From: DAOTVS01 sp034436375
GTDB lineage: Bacteria; Chloroflexota; Anaerolineae; SpSt-313
Direction: 5' to 3'
DNA length: 28,967 bases
NCBI GenBank assembly: GCA_034436375.1
Contig: DAOTVS010000106.1
Coordinates: 1 to 28,967 of the forward strand
The position numbers and the translations under genes were made by a program. The notes under the pieces are model-generated. The model was not told where the DNA came from, made no database searches, and saw only the letters and a program-made list of their open reading frames with translations. Shown in pieces: positions 17,025-25,158 of the stretch (within the stretch, counting starts at the first letter, position 1; each line of letters begins with the position of its first letter).

Positions 17025-19061
17025 TCACAGCAACTCTACGCTGACCATCTGGTGCCCAACCACTTTGGGCACCGTGAACTCGATACGCCCACCCGCCTGC
17101 GCGTAGGGCAGCGACTGCCCGCCGGGCACGCAGCGCACCGCTGCGACTTGGCCGGGAGTGCGCAGCGAGATGGTGAGATCGTAAAGGGGGATTACGTCCT
17201 CGATGATATCGATCTCCTGTGCGCGCCGCTCGGGGATGTAGTGCAACAGGTGCAGCACCCGGCGCCGCTCGGCGGCCTGCTCGTTGACCGCGGCCAGCAC
17301 GGTGCTCGGCCCATTGTGGCGCAGCAGGGGCTCGGGCAGGAGCAGGCCCAGCGCATTGAGGAAGAGCTGCCTGCACCAGCGCGGTGCGCTCTGGCCGTAT
17401 AGGGTAAAGAGGGGATGGGCGAAATAGATCGCGTTTCCCTGGCGCACGATGGCCGGGTAGCCCGGCTGGCCCGAGGAGGGCGTCTGCAGGTGCGAGCAAA
17501 AGTGCTTGTAGGTACGGTCGAAATAGGAGAGCACGGTCGGGGCCAGCACCTCGGCGCCGGGGCAGGCGGTGACCTCCACCCCTTTGCGGTACATGGCGTG
17601 CTCGGTGGGGGGCAGACCCTGGCCGATGGCGCCCTGGGGCAGGATGTAATCGCAGTAGGCGTGGCGGGGGAGGTCCCGCCCGCGCGCGAGCCGGCCATCG
17701 AGGGTGCGGGCAGGGTTGGGGCTCAATGTCACGCCCAGCGCCGGCAGAAAGGCTGTCTGCTCCGGGTTCAACCCCGACTCGAAGGAGGCGATCAGCTTGC
17801 CGCCCGCGGCCAGGTAACGCTCCAGCTTCTGCGCCAGCTCGGGCGAGACGGGGATACGGTCGGGCAGCACCAGGATCCGGTAGCGGCCCAGGTCGCTCTG
17901 GGAATCGATCACGTCGTACTGGTGACCGGCCTCGTCGAGCATGCGCGTCACACCGATCAGCGCCTGCGGCAAGCTCCCCACCGCGGCGCCGTAGAATTCC
18001 TCCGGCGTGAATACACCGATATCTACCACGGGCCGCGCCCCCCGGCACCAGGGCTCCTTACGCTCCACCTCGCGGTATACGGAGCCGATCAGATCGTAGA
18101 CATAGGGATCGATCCGGCCGGAGGGATGAAGCTGATCGCCCACACCGACCTTGGCGCCCAGCGCCAGCATGCGGAAGCACTCGTACTGCAGCGCCGCCGG
18201 GTTCTTGAAGGAGTGAAAGTCGCCCCAGGTTGTGTGAAACTTGCCGGTGTAGCCCAAGCAGTCGAGCCCCAGGTTGCGCGCATAGCGCATGGTGATGGGG
18301 AAATGCTGGTAGCCCCAGCCGCCGGAGGGCAGGGTCTCCAGCTCAAAATGGCTATAGGCGGCAGCGACCTCCCGGTGACGCGTGCCGATGTGCCCGGCGT
18401 TGTAATAGATGGAGCATTCGGAGTTCAGCCGGCGGATAAAGGCAGTCATATCGCGCTTGAACTCGTTGATCGTCTCCAGGGCAAAGCGCTCGCGCGCCGC
18501 CGCATCGGCGGGATCGAGGCCCCGGGCCTCCATCGCGGCGCGGCAATAGCGGCAGGCGCAGGGCGTGGGCATGACGATATCGAAAAAGAGGCCGTCGGTA
18601 GGCAGCATCTCCAGGATTTCCTGCACGTGCGTCTTGAGGAAATCACGGTAGGGCGAGTTGACGCACAGCCGCCGGTAAAAGCCGGGCTCGAAGGGCGGCG
18701 TGCCGATGATGCAGCCATGCTCATCGAGGCAGAGCCATTCCGGGTGCTCGTTGGCCGTATAATGGTCCCACTGCACCGTGGTGTAGATGGGCACGCGGAT
18801 GTCGCGGGCGTGGCAGGCGGCGATCTGCTCGCGCAGCAGGTCGCGCGTCAGGGTCGGGTGGCGCCGCTCGGGGAAGGCATGGCTATCAAAGTACAGCCAG
18901 CCATGGTGACAGCGGGCGAAGCAGGTGATCGAGTTCACCCGCGCGCGCTCCAGGGTTGAGGCGAATTCGTCGGGGTCAAAGGCCGCGCCGACGGCTGGAA
19001 TGTCCTCGCTGGTATGAAAGTCGAGATGGACCCAACGGAAACGAAGCTCAGGGTTTGCCAA
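17025..19061 (-). CDS. GHL6-type glycosidase with beta-galactosidase middle domain
   Basis: A 678-residue glycoside-hydrolase-like protein without a signal peptide. Residues about 10-340 look like a TIM barrel of the hypothetical glycosyl hydrolase 6 type: SITCFARCHHGWLYFDS, HPTLTRDLLREQIAACHARDIRVPIY, HPEW, and DGLFFDIV (157-163) with D161 a candidate acid, followed by a cysteine knot CACRYC (168-173). Residues about 345-520 match the glutamine-amidotransferase-like GH42 trimerisation domain (YRILVLPDRIPVS, LERYLAAGGKLIASFESG). The C-terminus is beta-rich. The start is TTG 19061 with AGGAGG six bases upstream; no nearby ATG fits. It lies 13 bp after the GH172 gene. Substrate unknown; beta-galactoside or fucoside is possible. 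Confidence 0.78.
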   Translation of the reverse strand: MANPELRFRWVHLDFHTSEDIPAVGAAFDPDEFASTLERARVNSITCFARCHHGWLYFDSHAFPERRHPTLTRDLLREQIAACHARDIRVPIYTTVQWDHYTANEHPEWLCLDEHGCIIGTPPFEPGFYRRLCVNSPYRDFLKTHVQEILEMLPTDGLFFDIVMPTPCACRYCRAAMEARGLDPADAAARERFALETINEFKRDMTAFIRRLNSECSIYYNAGHIGTRHREVAAAYSHFELETLPSGGWGYQHFPITMRYARNLGLDCLGYTGKFHTTWGDFHSFKNPAALQYECFRMLALGAKVGVGDQLHPSGRIDPYVYDLIGSVYREVERKEPWCRGARPVVDIGVFTPEEFYGAAVGSLPQALIGVTRMLDEAGHQYDVIDSQSDLGRYRILVLPDRIPVSPELAQKLERYLAAGGKLIASFESGLNPEQTAFLPALGVTLSPNPARTLDGRLARGRDLPRHAYCDYILPQGAIGQGLPPTEHAMYRKGVEVTACPGAEVLAPTVLSYFDRTYKHFCSHLQTPSSGQPGYPAIVRQGNAIYFAHPLFTLYGQSAPRWCRQLFLNALGLLLPEPLLRHNGPSTVLAAVNEQAAERRRVLHLLHYIPERRAQEIDIIEDVIPLYDLTISLRTPGQVAAVRCVPGGQSLPYAQAGGRIEFTVPKVVGHQMVSVELL

Positions 19062-19074
19062 GATACACCTCCTA

Positions 19075-20163
19075 TCAGACGATCTCCAGGTAATCGCGGT
19101 CGGGCAGGGGCGGGAAGGGCGCCGCCGGCAGCGTCTGGTACCAATAGGCGACCGAGGCGATATCGTCCTGCAGGGGCAGGTAGCGCCCGCCGCTGCGCCA
19201 ACCGAGGGCCTGCAGGGTCACGCGCAGATCCTGCTCAAAGCGGATGGGGTCCATGATATGCCAGCGATACATGCCGAAACGCTGCTGCGAGTGGTAGAGG
19301 CCGTCGGGGCGGATGACCTGGTGCATGCCCATGTAGGGTGTGGAGTAGGTGACGTATTGCCCGTCGACATCCCAGTTGTAGGAGCCCCCGAAATAGTCCT
19401 CGGTGCCCGTGCCGCAGACCGTGGGGTACTCGCCGTCACCATCAATATAGAATTTGATCTCGCCCTCGCCCCACCAGCCGCCATTGTTCACGCCATAGGC
19501 CAGGTAAGTGCCCACATAGTGCCCCATGCCGCGCACGCCATCCAGGATGGTGTAGACAGCCTTGTAGGGCAGCGGGTTCACCCGGCGGAACTGGGCGTGA
19601 AAATAGGCCACGTCCGCGGGGAGGTCAGTAAGGGTATAGTTGATCTGGTAGTAGCAGTTCACCTTCTCGGCCAGGCGGTTCTCCAGCGTCATACGGCAAT
19701 GGCAGCGGAAGGGCATCTCCCAGAAACAGTTAAAGCCGCGGTTGGGGTTCACGGCCACAGCCAGGGAACTCACCTGGGCAAAGCCGCCCCAGCCTGCGGC
19801 GAAGAAATCGCCGATGGGGCACTCGACCGAGGGCTGCTCTTGCCCGTCCCAGTAGATGCGCAGGATGGCTTCGCGGCTGTGATCGCGGCAGCAGGTGCCG
19901 CCGAACCACATACTCTGGATGGCGCCCGGGCCGTCGATCTCGGCCAGGGTAAAGGACGCGCCGGGCGCAATCTCGACGCTGGGCGAGAGCTTCCAACCCG
20001 GCCCCAGGTCGCGGGCGCAGCTCGAGCCGGTGCCCGCGGTGGCGCGGCCGCCCTGGCCCTTTTCGCCGGTCGGGTTCTCGGCGCTGATGGAGCGCGTGCG
20101 CGCGTGCGAGAGGCGCGCCAGGTTGCCCAGGCTCAGGCCCAGGCCGTTGTAGGTGATATCCAT
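19075..20163 (-). CDS. GH172 (DUF2961) family glycoside hydrolase
   Basis: A 362-residue protein of the DUF2961 family, now GH172, whose characterised members act on fructofuranosides and arabinofuranosides. Hallmarks are SAENPTGEKGQGG (27-39), IDGPGAIQSMWF, GEGEIKFYIDGD (232-243) and GTGTEDYFGGSYNW (251-264). The two glutamates E235 and E255 are candidate catalytic residues. Typical single-domain length; no signal peptide, suggesting intracellular action on imported saccharides. The start ATG 20163 has GGAGGT six bases upstream. It is the first gene of a minus-strand operon with the GHL6-type hydrolase and the dehydrogenase. Confidence 0.9.
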   Translation of the reverse strand: MDITYNGLGLSLGNLARLSHARTRSISAENPTGEKGQGGRATAGTGSSCARDLGPGWKLSPSVEIAPGASFTLAEIDGPGAIQSMWFGGTCCRDHSREAILRIYWDGQEQPSVECPIGDFFAAGWGGFAQVSSLAVAVNPNRGFNCFWEMPFRCHCRMTLENRLAEKVNCYYQINYTLTDLPADVAYFHAQFRRVNPLPYKAVYTILDGVRGMGHYVGTYLAYGVNNGGWWGEGEIKFYIDGDGEYPTVCGTGTEDYFGGSYNWDVDGQYVTYSTPYMGMHQVIRPDGLYHSQQRFGMYRWHIMDPIRFEQDLRVTLQALGWRSGGRYLPLQDDIASVAYWYQTLPAAPFPPLPDRDYLEIV

Positions 20164-20199
20164 GCGATACCTCCATGTTGTGCGATCCACGACTCTTGT

Positions 20200-20251
20200 A
20201 TCATAGCCTGTTCTTCCCCTGGGCAAAAATGGCCCAGGCCTCCTCCTGGGC
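20200..20251 (-). promoter_or_regulatory. possible promoter and alternating 7-bp sites upstream of GH172
   Basis: On the minus strand a -10-like TATGAT (20205-20200) lies 37 bp before the GH172 start, with a poor -35. Just upstream are three alternating 7-mers: CCTGGGC (20218-20224), GCCCAGG (20232-20238) and CCTGGGC (20245-20251). The middle one can pair with either neighbour, as an operator dyad or as two mutually exclusive hairpins. The rest of the 292-bp gap to 20455 shows nothing further. Confidence 0.35.
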
Positions 20252-20455
20252 TAAGACTGCCAGCAGCCGGCTTTTGTGCTGCGCGTTCACCCGGCATGAT
20301 CCCTTTATAGGGGGTGGAGGCGGCAGAGCGTACAGCCCGGCGTTGGCCAGAACACTCCGGCAACTGGCCCAGGAGGTAAGAAGCCGCCTGACAGCCGACG
20401 TTTCACCCTTGCAAAGGCCAAACCCCTTGTGCCGGCCCATGAAAACGAGTATCAT

Positions 20456-21553
20456 ATGCCCATGAATAGGACACCCAACCAATTGAACCTCGCCCATGGG
20501 CCGCTGCCCTACCCGGCCTTTTTGCCCGACGCGACGCTGGCCGTCGTGCGGGCGGTGGATTCGGCCGATCTGGAGGCCTGCGGCATTGCGGGCGTGGTGA
20601 TGAACACCTTTCACCTGATGCAGCGGCCGGGCTCCTCCACCATCCAGGCCCTGGGGGGGCTGCACACCATGGCTGGCTGGCCGCACCCCATCGTGACCGA
20701 TTCGGGCGGCTTTCAGGCCTATTCGCTGATCCGTCAGAACCCACGCTACGGCAAGCTCTCGGATCGGGGCATCACCTTCCAGCCCGAGGGCGCGGCGCGC
20801 AAATATCAGCTCACGCCGGAAAAGAGCGTGCAACTGCAGCTGGCCTACGGCGCCGATATCGTCATCTGCCTCGATGATTGCACTAGCGTCGAGGCGGCGC
20901 CCGACGTGCAGGAAGAAGCGGTGCGGCGCACCGTGGCCTGGGCCCAGCGCGGCAAGCAGGAGTTTGAGCGCATCACGGCGCAAAAGGGGCTCTCGCCAGA
21001 GGAGCGACCGCTGCTCTTCGCCGTGATTCAGGGCGGGGGGTCGCGCGAGTTGCGCTGGCGCTGCGCCGGGGAATTGCAGGAGATCGGCTTTGACGGTTTC
21101 GGCTTTGGCGGCTGGCCGCTAGACGAGCAGGGCCGCCTGCTGAGCGATATCGTGGCCTATACGCGGGAGCTGGTGCCGGCGCATCTGCCCATGCACGCGC
21201 TGGGCATCGGCCACCCGGCGAATGTCGTCGAGTGCGCCCGTATGGGCTACCAGATCTTCGACAGCGCCCTGCCTACCCGCGACGCGCGCCACGGCCGCCT
21301 GTACGTCCTGGCGACGGAGCCAAGCCCGGAGAGCGCCGTATCTTATATCTATATCAATGACAGCCGGCACATCAAGGCGACAGCGCCCATCGACCCAGCC
21401 TGCGACTGCCCGACCTGTCGGCGCTATTCGCTGGGCTATCTGCATCACCTGTTCAAAGTGGGCGACGCCAGCTTCTTGCGGCTGGCCACGCTGCACAACC
21501 TGCGCGTCATGACGCGGCTGACCGCGTGGCTGCGGGAGCGGCTCTATGGCTGA
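20456..21553 (+). CDS. divergent tRNA-guanine transglycosylase paralogue
   Basis: A 365-residue second Tgt-family protein. The base-exchange core is intact: TDSGGFQ (81-87, D82), CLDDCTS (D140/D141), IQGG (191-194), FDSALPTR (268-275, nucleophile D269), and zinc ligands C316, C318, C321 and H347 with family spacing. The substrate-pocket segment that reads GGLAVGE in queuosine Tgt reads GGWPLDE (218-224) here, and HALGIGHP replaces YLMGVGTP, so it may insert another base or act on another RNA. The window already holds a conventional tgt at its start. ATG 20456, ATG 20462 and GTG 20429 are possible starts; none has a strong ribosome site. The 3' end overlaps the rRNA-methyltransferase-like gene by 8 bp. 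Confidence 0.85.
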   Translation: MPMNRTPNQLNLAHGPLPYPAFLPDATLAVVRAVDSADLEACGIAGVVMNTFHLMQRPGSSTIQALGGLHTMAGWPHPIVTDSGGFQAYSLIRQNPRYGKLSDRGITFQPEGAARKYQLTPEKSVQLQLAYGADIVICLDDCTSVEAAPDVQEEAVRRTVAWAQRGKQEFERITAQKGLSPEERPLLFAVIQGGGSRELRWRCAGELQEIGFDGFGFGGWPLDEQGRLLSDIVAYTRELVPAHLPMHALGIGHPANVVECARMGYQIFDSALPTRDARHGRLYVLATEPSPESAVSYIYINDSRHIKATAPIDPACDCPTCRRYSLGYLHHLFKVGDASFLRLATLHNLRVMTRLTAWLRERLYG

Positions 21554-22355
21554 GGCGGACCTCGACGCCCTGCAGGCCGCCGTGCTGAGCAGTCGCAAGT
21601 ACGCCCAGGTCGCGCCGGACCTGGTGCGGAGCCTGGGCGCGTGCGAACTCACCAAACGCCGCAACATGCGCGAGGCGATCAAAGCCACCAAAGACAGGCT
21701 GCACCAGATAGCCGGCGCTTACCTGGAGCGCCCGCCCGATTACGCTCGCTGGCTGGGCCAACTGGAGCAGGCGCAGGCGGAGGGCCCCGAAGCCCTGCGC
21801 GCCGCCTGCCGGCGCATCATGGCGGCCCACGCCTCCGCGCGCGAGCGGTTGGGCATTTTGGACCGGTTCTACGCCGAGACGCTCCGCGATCTCCCCCCCA
21901 TCCGCCGCGTGCTGGATATCGCCTGTGGGCTCAACCCCCTGGCCATCCCCTGGATGCCCCTGGCGCCGGGCGCGGAGTATTACGCCTATGACATCTACCG
22001 CGACCTGGCGGACTTTTGCCGCCGCTGGCTGGCGCTGCTGGGGCTGGCCGGGGGTGCGGAGGCCTGCGACATCCTGGCGAACATCCCGCGGCAGGAGGCC
22101 GACCTGGCGCTCGTGCTCAAGGCGCTGCCCTGCCTGGAGCAGATCGACAAAGAGGCCGGGCGTCAGTTGCTGGAGCGCCTCCGCGCCCGCTACCTGCTCG
22201 TCTCCTTTCCCGTGCGCAGCCTCGGCGGCGTGAGCAAAGGCATGCCCACCACCTATGAGGCTCACTTTCAGGAGTTGGTCGCCGGCCATCCCTGGCGTGT
22301 GCAGCGCTTCTCCTTCCCCAGCGAGCTGGCGTTCTTGGTGGACAAGAGAGCATAG
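21546..22355 (+). CDS. 16S rRNA G1405 methyltransferase family protein (ArmA/Rmt/FmrO type)
   Basis: A 269-residue protein strongly resembling the 16S rRNA (guanine1405-N7)-methyltransferases that give high-level resistance to 4,6-disubstituted deoxystreptamine aminoglycosides. Conserved blocks, in family order: SSRKY (15-19), KDRLHQIAGAYL (49-60), HASARERL (95-102), SAM-binding VLDIACGLNPLA (122-133), DLALVLKALPCLE (186-198) and SFPVRSLGGVSKGM (220-233). Length is normal (about 250-280). It overlaps the Tgt paralogue by 8 bp, so the two are cotranslated. No aminoglycoside biosynthetic genes are nearby, so a self-resistance role is not indicated; intrinsic resistance or housekeeping rRNA modification is inferred. 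Confidence 0.88.
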   Translation: MAEADLDALQAAVLSSRKYAQVAPDLVRSLGACELTKRRNMREAIKATKDRLHQIAGAYLERPPDYARWLGQLEQAQAEGPEALRAACRRIMAAHASARERLGILDRFYAETLRDLPPIRRVLDIACGLNPLAIPWMPLAPGAEYYAYDIYRDLADFCRRWLALLGLAGGAEACDILANIPRQEADLALVLKALPCLEQIDKEAGRQLLERLRARYLLVSFPVRSLGGVSKGMPTTYEAHFQELVAGHPWRVQRFSFPSELAFLVDKRA

Positions 22356-22376
22356 CGACAATCGCCTGTATGGGAG

Positions 22377-22461
22377 GGCCAAGCTCCTGCTGAGTGGCTC
22401 AAGGTCCAGGGGATCCCATCAGCGTTCAGAAGCCTGGCCTGCACATGGAGCGCCGGCGGCC
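22377..22461 (+). repeat. 85-bp direct repeat, copy 1
   Basis: Matches 22662-22746 at 77 of 85 positions, with the core CAGAAGCCTGGCCTG shared. It starts 21 bp after the rRNA methyltransferase gene. Confidence 0.9.
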
Positions 22462-22474
22462 GGCGCAGGCCCTC

Positions 22475-22586
22475 GTAGTGGCGGGCTTTAGCCGCTCAAG
22501 CCGGTTGATCAGGCCCGTCCCCTGGGGCAGCGTCGCTCAACACTTTGCGCACTCGAGCAGGTTGAGCGGCTAAAGCCCGCCACTAC
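22475..22586. repeat. perfect 25-bp inverted repeat with 62-bp loop
   Basis: The arms 22475-22499 and 22562-22586 are exact reverse complements with core GGCGGGCTTTAGCCGCTCAA. This looks like a dispersed hairpin or MITE-like element. It lies between the two 85-bp direct repeats. Confidence 0.9.
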
Positions 22587-22661
22587 GACAGGAGTGTCAG
22601 CTGGCGCCCATATGATGTTGGATACCATGGTATGCTCGGAATGACAGGGCGGCGAGGCGCA

Positions 22662-22746
22662 GGCCAAGCTTCTGAGCAGTGGCTCAAGGTCCATGGGATC
22701 CTATCACCGTTCAGAAGCCTGGCCTGTACATGGAGCGCCGGCGGCC
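22662..22746 (+). repeat. 85-bp direct repeat, copy 2
   Basis: Second copy of the repeat at 22377-22461. The 496-bp gap 22356-22851 therefore holds two direct repeats enclosing an inverted repeat, then a promoter; I find no gene in it. Confidence 0.9.
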
Positions 22747-22785
22747 TTGGCGAGGGAACTCCATCCACTCGACTTTAGGAATTTG

Positions 22786-22794
22786 TGGTATAAT
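22786..22794 (+). promoter_or_regulatory. extended -10 promoter for the GH4 gene
   Basis: TGG-TATAAT is an extended -10 element with a perfect TATAAT at 22789-22794. No clear -35 is seen at the right distance. It gives a leader of about 50 nt before the ATG at 22852. Confidence 0.6.
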
Positions 22795-22851
22795 GAGGTC
22801 AACGTTATCCGCCACGTCTGTTTTCACTCAGCCCTGGAGGGATTCCAACCC

Positions 22852-24186
22852 ATGACCAAGATTGCGTTCATCGGCGCAGGCAGCCTTGGCTTCACCCGTG
22901 GCCTCGTGCGAGACATCCTCACCTTTCCCCGCCTCAAGGATGCGACGCTCTCGTTGATGGATATTGACGCAGAGCGGCTCGAGTTTGCGCAAAAGAGCGT
23001 CCAGCGCATCGTTGACCTGGGCCAATACCCGGCCAAGGTCGAGGCCACAATGGACCGCGCCAAAGCCCTTGACGGCGCCGACGCAGTGCTCGTGACCATC
23101 CTCGTAGGCCACACCAATGTGTGGCAGAGCGATATTCTCATCCCGGAGAAATATGGGGTCAGCATTAACGTGGGCGACACGCGCGGCCCCTCGGGCATCT
23201 TCCGCGCCCTGCGCACCATCCCGGTGATGCTCGGCATCGCGCACGATATGGAGCGCTACTGCCCCCATGCCACGATGCTGAACTATACCAACCCTATGGC
23301 CATGCTCTGCCGGGCCATGCAGCGCGAGACCAAGATCAAGCTGACCGGCCTCTGCCACAGCGTGCAGGGGACGGCTGAGATGCTGGCCAAGTGGATCGGC
23401 GCGCCGATGGAGGAGATCACCTATACCTGCGCCGGCATCAATCACCAGGCCTGGTACATCAAGTACGAGTGGAACGGGCAGGACGCCTACCCGCTCATCC
23501 GCAAGGCCGTCACCGAGCGCCCCGAGATCTATAACGAAGAGATCGTGCGCAACGAGCTGTTCCTGGCGTTCGACTATTACGTGACCGAGTCCAGCGGGCA
23601 CAACTCAGAGTATGTCGCCTGGTTCCGCAAACGGCCCGACCTGATCGAAAAGTACTGCACGCACGGCACCGGCTGGAACCCGGGCGAGCATGCCTACATC
23701 CTGAAGGAATACCGCAAGACCGAGGACACCTGGAAGGACAAGGCCAAAGAGTGGTTCGCTGCGGATCATCCCATCTCGCTGGCGCGCGGCCACGAGTATG
23801 CGGCCTCGATCATCAACGCCCTGCAGGGCGGCGAGCCCTTCCAGTTCAACGGCAACGTGCCCAACAACGGCCTGATCTCGAACCTGCCACAGGGCGCCTG
23901 CGTCGAGGTCCCTGTATGGGCCAGCAAGAAGGGCCTGGAGGCCGTGCATGTGGGCGCCCTGCCCCCGCAGTGCGCGACCATCACCGGCCTCAGCGCCAAC
24001 ATCGAGGAGATGGCAGTCGAGGCGGCCCTCACCGGCGACCCGCGCCTGGCCTTCCAGGCCATCTGCAACGACCCCCTGACCGGCGCCGTGCTCTCGCTGG
24101 CTGAGATCAAGCAGATGGTCAACGAGATGTTCGAAGCCAACATCGCCCATCTGCCGCAGTTCCGGCACTTTAAGATCGACTCGTAG
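22852..24186 (+). CDS. GH4 alpha-galactosidase-like glycosidase
   Basis: A 444-residue cytoplasmic glycoside hydrolase of family 4, which uses NAD+ and Mn2+ in an oxidation-elimination mechanism. Motifs: nucleotide loop GAGSLGF (8-14), GDTRGPSG (109-116), NYTNPM (144-149), GLCHSVQGTA (166-175; C168 and the neighbouring histidine belong to the metal site) and GINHQAW (195-201, N197/H198). The CHSVQGTA form points to the alpha-galactosidase (MelA) branch rather than to 6-phospho-glucosidases. The start ATG lies ten bases after GGAGG; the frame is open further upstream through repeat 2 but that part is not coding. It has its own promoter; no transporter is nearby. Confidence 0.92.
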   Translation: MTKIAFIGAGSLGFTRGLVRDILTFPRLKDATLSLMDIDAERLEFAQKSVQRIVDLGQYPAKVEATMDRAKALDGADAVLVTILVGHTNVWQSDILIPEKYGVSINVGDTRGPSGIFRALRTIPVMLGIAHDMERYCPHATMLNYTNPMAMLCRAMQRETKIKLTGLCHSVQGTAEMLAKWIGAPMEEITYTCAGINHQAWYIKYEWNGQDAYPLIRKAVTERPEIYNEEIVRNELFLAFDYYVTESSGHNSEYVAWFRKRPDLIEKYCTHGTGWNPGEHAYILKEYRKTEDTWKDKAKEWFAADHPISLARGHEYAASIINALQGGEPFQFNGNVPNNGLISNLPQGACVEVPVWASKKGLEAVHVGALPPQCATITGLSANIEEMAVEAALTGDPRLAFQAICNDPLTGAVLSLAEIKQMVNEMFEANIAHLPQFRHFKIDS

Positions 24187-24199
24187 AACCTGAAACACA

Positions 24200-24321
24200 A
24201 AGGGTAGAGCATAGGGCCATCACACAGGGTGTGTGAGTATCCCGTTAACGAGCCGCATCACTCTGTGAGCGCTCGCTGAGGCAACACACGCTGTCATATG
24301 ATGGCCTTATGTTCTGCCCTT
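24200..24321. repeat. 22-bp inverted repeat, fully paired as RNA
   Basis: The arms 24200-24221 and 24300-24321 match at 19 of 22 positions, and all three mismatches become G-U pairs in RNA read from the plus strand. The 78-nt loop contains a smaller CACAC..GTGTG dyad. It begins 13 bp after the GH4 stop and ends 35 bp before the next gene. Confidence 0.7.
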
Positions 24322-24356
24322 CGTAAGATGGCTCATGGGGATCCGGAGGAGGTGCT

Positions 24357-25085
24357 GTGGAAGACTACAGACTCTCTCATCTAGAGCCAGGTAAAGGACG
24401 CTCTTACCATCGGGCTTTCACGGATAACCCCTACCGTGCTATGGTCTGGTCCCTCGAACAACAGGTGTTGTGCAACATTCTTGCATCCGGGTATGTGAGC
24501 CAACCGATTCGCTTGCTTGACTTTGCCTGTGGAACAGGGCGCATCCTTGGTTTCCTGGAGGGCAAAGTGTCGGAAGCAACGGGTGTAGATATCTCCGACT
24601 CAATGCTGGATGTCGCCCGCAAGCATATTTCGTCCGCAGAGATCATCAAGGCAGATCTTACCCGTCAGGATGTTCTTCGCGACAGAACCTTCAATCTCAT
24701 TACCGCCTTCCGCTTCTTCGCCAATGCGCAGCCCGAGCTTCGCCGAGAGGCCATGCGCGTGTTGCAGAGCCACCTGGAGCCGAACGGCTGCCTGGTCTTC
24801 AACAACCACAGAAACCGGGGGAACCTGACGGATCATCTCACCGGTCCCATCTGGCCCATCAAGTACCATGAACGAATGGGGCATGATGAGGTGATAGCAT
24901 TGCTGGAAGATGCCGATATGAAAATAGTGGCCAAGTACCATATTGGCCTGTTGCCCTTCATCGAGTCGCGGCCCTTGCTGCCTTGCAGCTGGTTGGCGCC
25001 CCTGGAGCGGTGCTTCATGTCCCTTCATTCTGAGTTGCTCTGTCGGCTTTCGCAGAATATCATCTACGTGTGTGCGCGCACATAG
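24357..25085 (+). CDS. class I SAM-dependent methyltransferase
   Basis: A 242-residue methyltransferase. Motif I LLDFACGTGR (53-62), acid loop GVDISDSML (D78), then IIKADLT and a late NGCLVFNNH. The N-terminus with a YHRAFTDNPYRAMVWSLEQ segment is seen in small-molecule methyltransferases near glycan genes; the substrate is unknown. The start is GTG 24357, supported by GGAGGAGG five bases before it. Its codon use looks less GC-biased than that of its neighbours, a possible sign of separate origin. The ADP-ribosylglycohydrolase gene follows after 73 bp. Confidence 0.85.
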   Translation: MEDYRLSHLEPGKGRSYHRAFTDNPYRAMVWSLEQQVLCNILASGYVSQPIRLLDFACGTGRILGFLEGKVSEATGVDISDSMLDVARKHISSAEIIKADLTRQDVLRDRTFNLITAFRFFANAQPELRREAMRVLQSHLEPNGCLVFNNHRNRGNLTDHLTGPIWPIKYHERMGHDEVIALLEDADMKIVAKYHIGLLPFIESRPLLPCSWLAPLERCFMSLHSELLCRLSQNIIYVCART

Positions 25086-25158
25086 GCAGGGCCCCTGCAA
25101 GAAGGCGGACAATTCTGGCGCATGTTGCATACCCACATCTCTGAAAGGAGCGAGTTTC

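Noticed and set aside
17415..18959. 514-codon open frame on the plus strand
   Set aside because: Antisense to the GHL6-type glycosidase, which has clear motifs and a strong ribosome site; the frame's protein has no recognisable motif.
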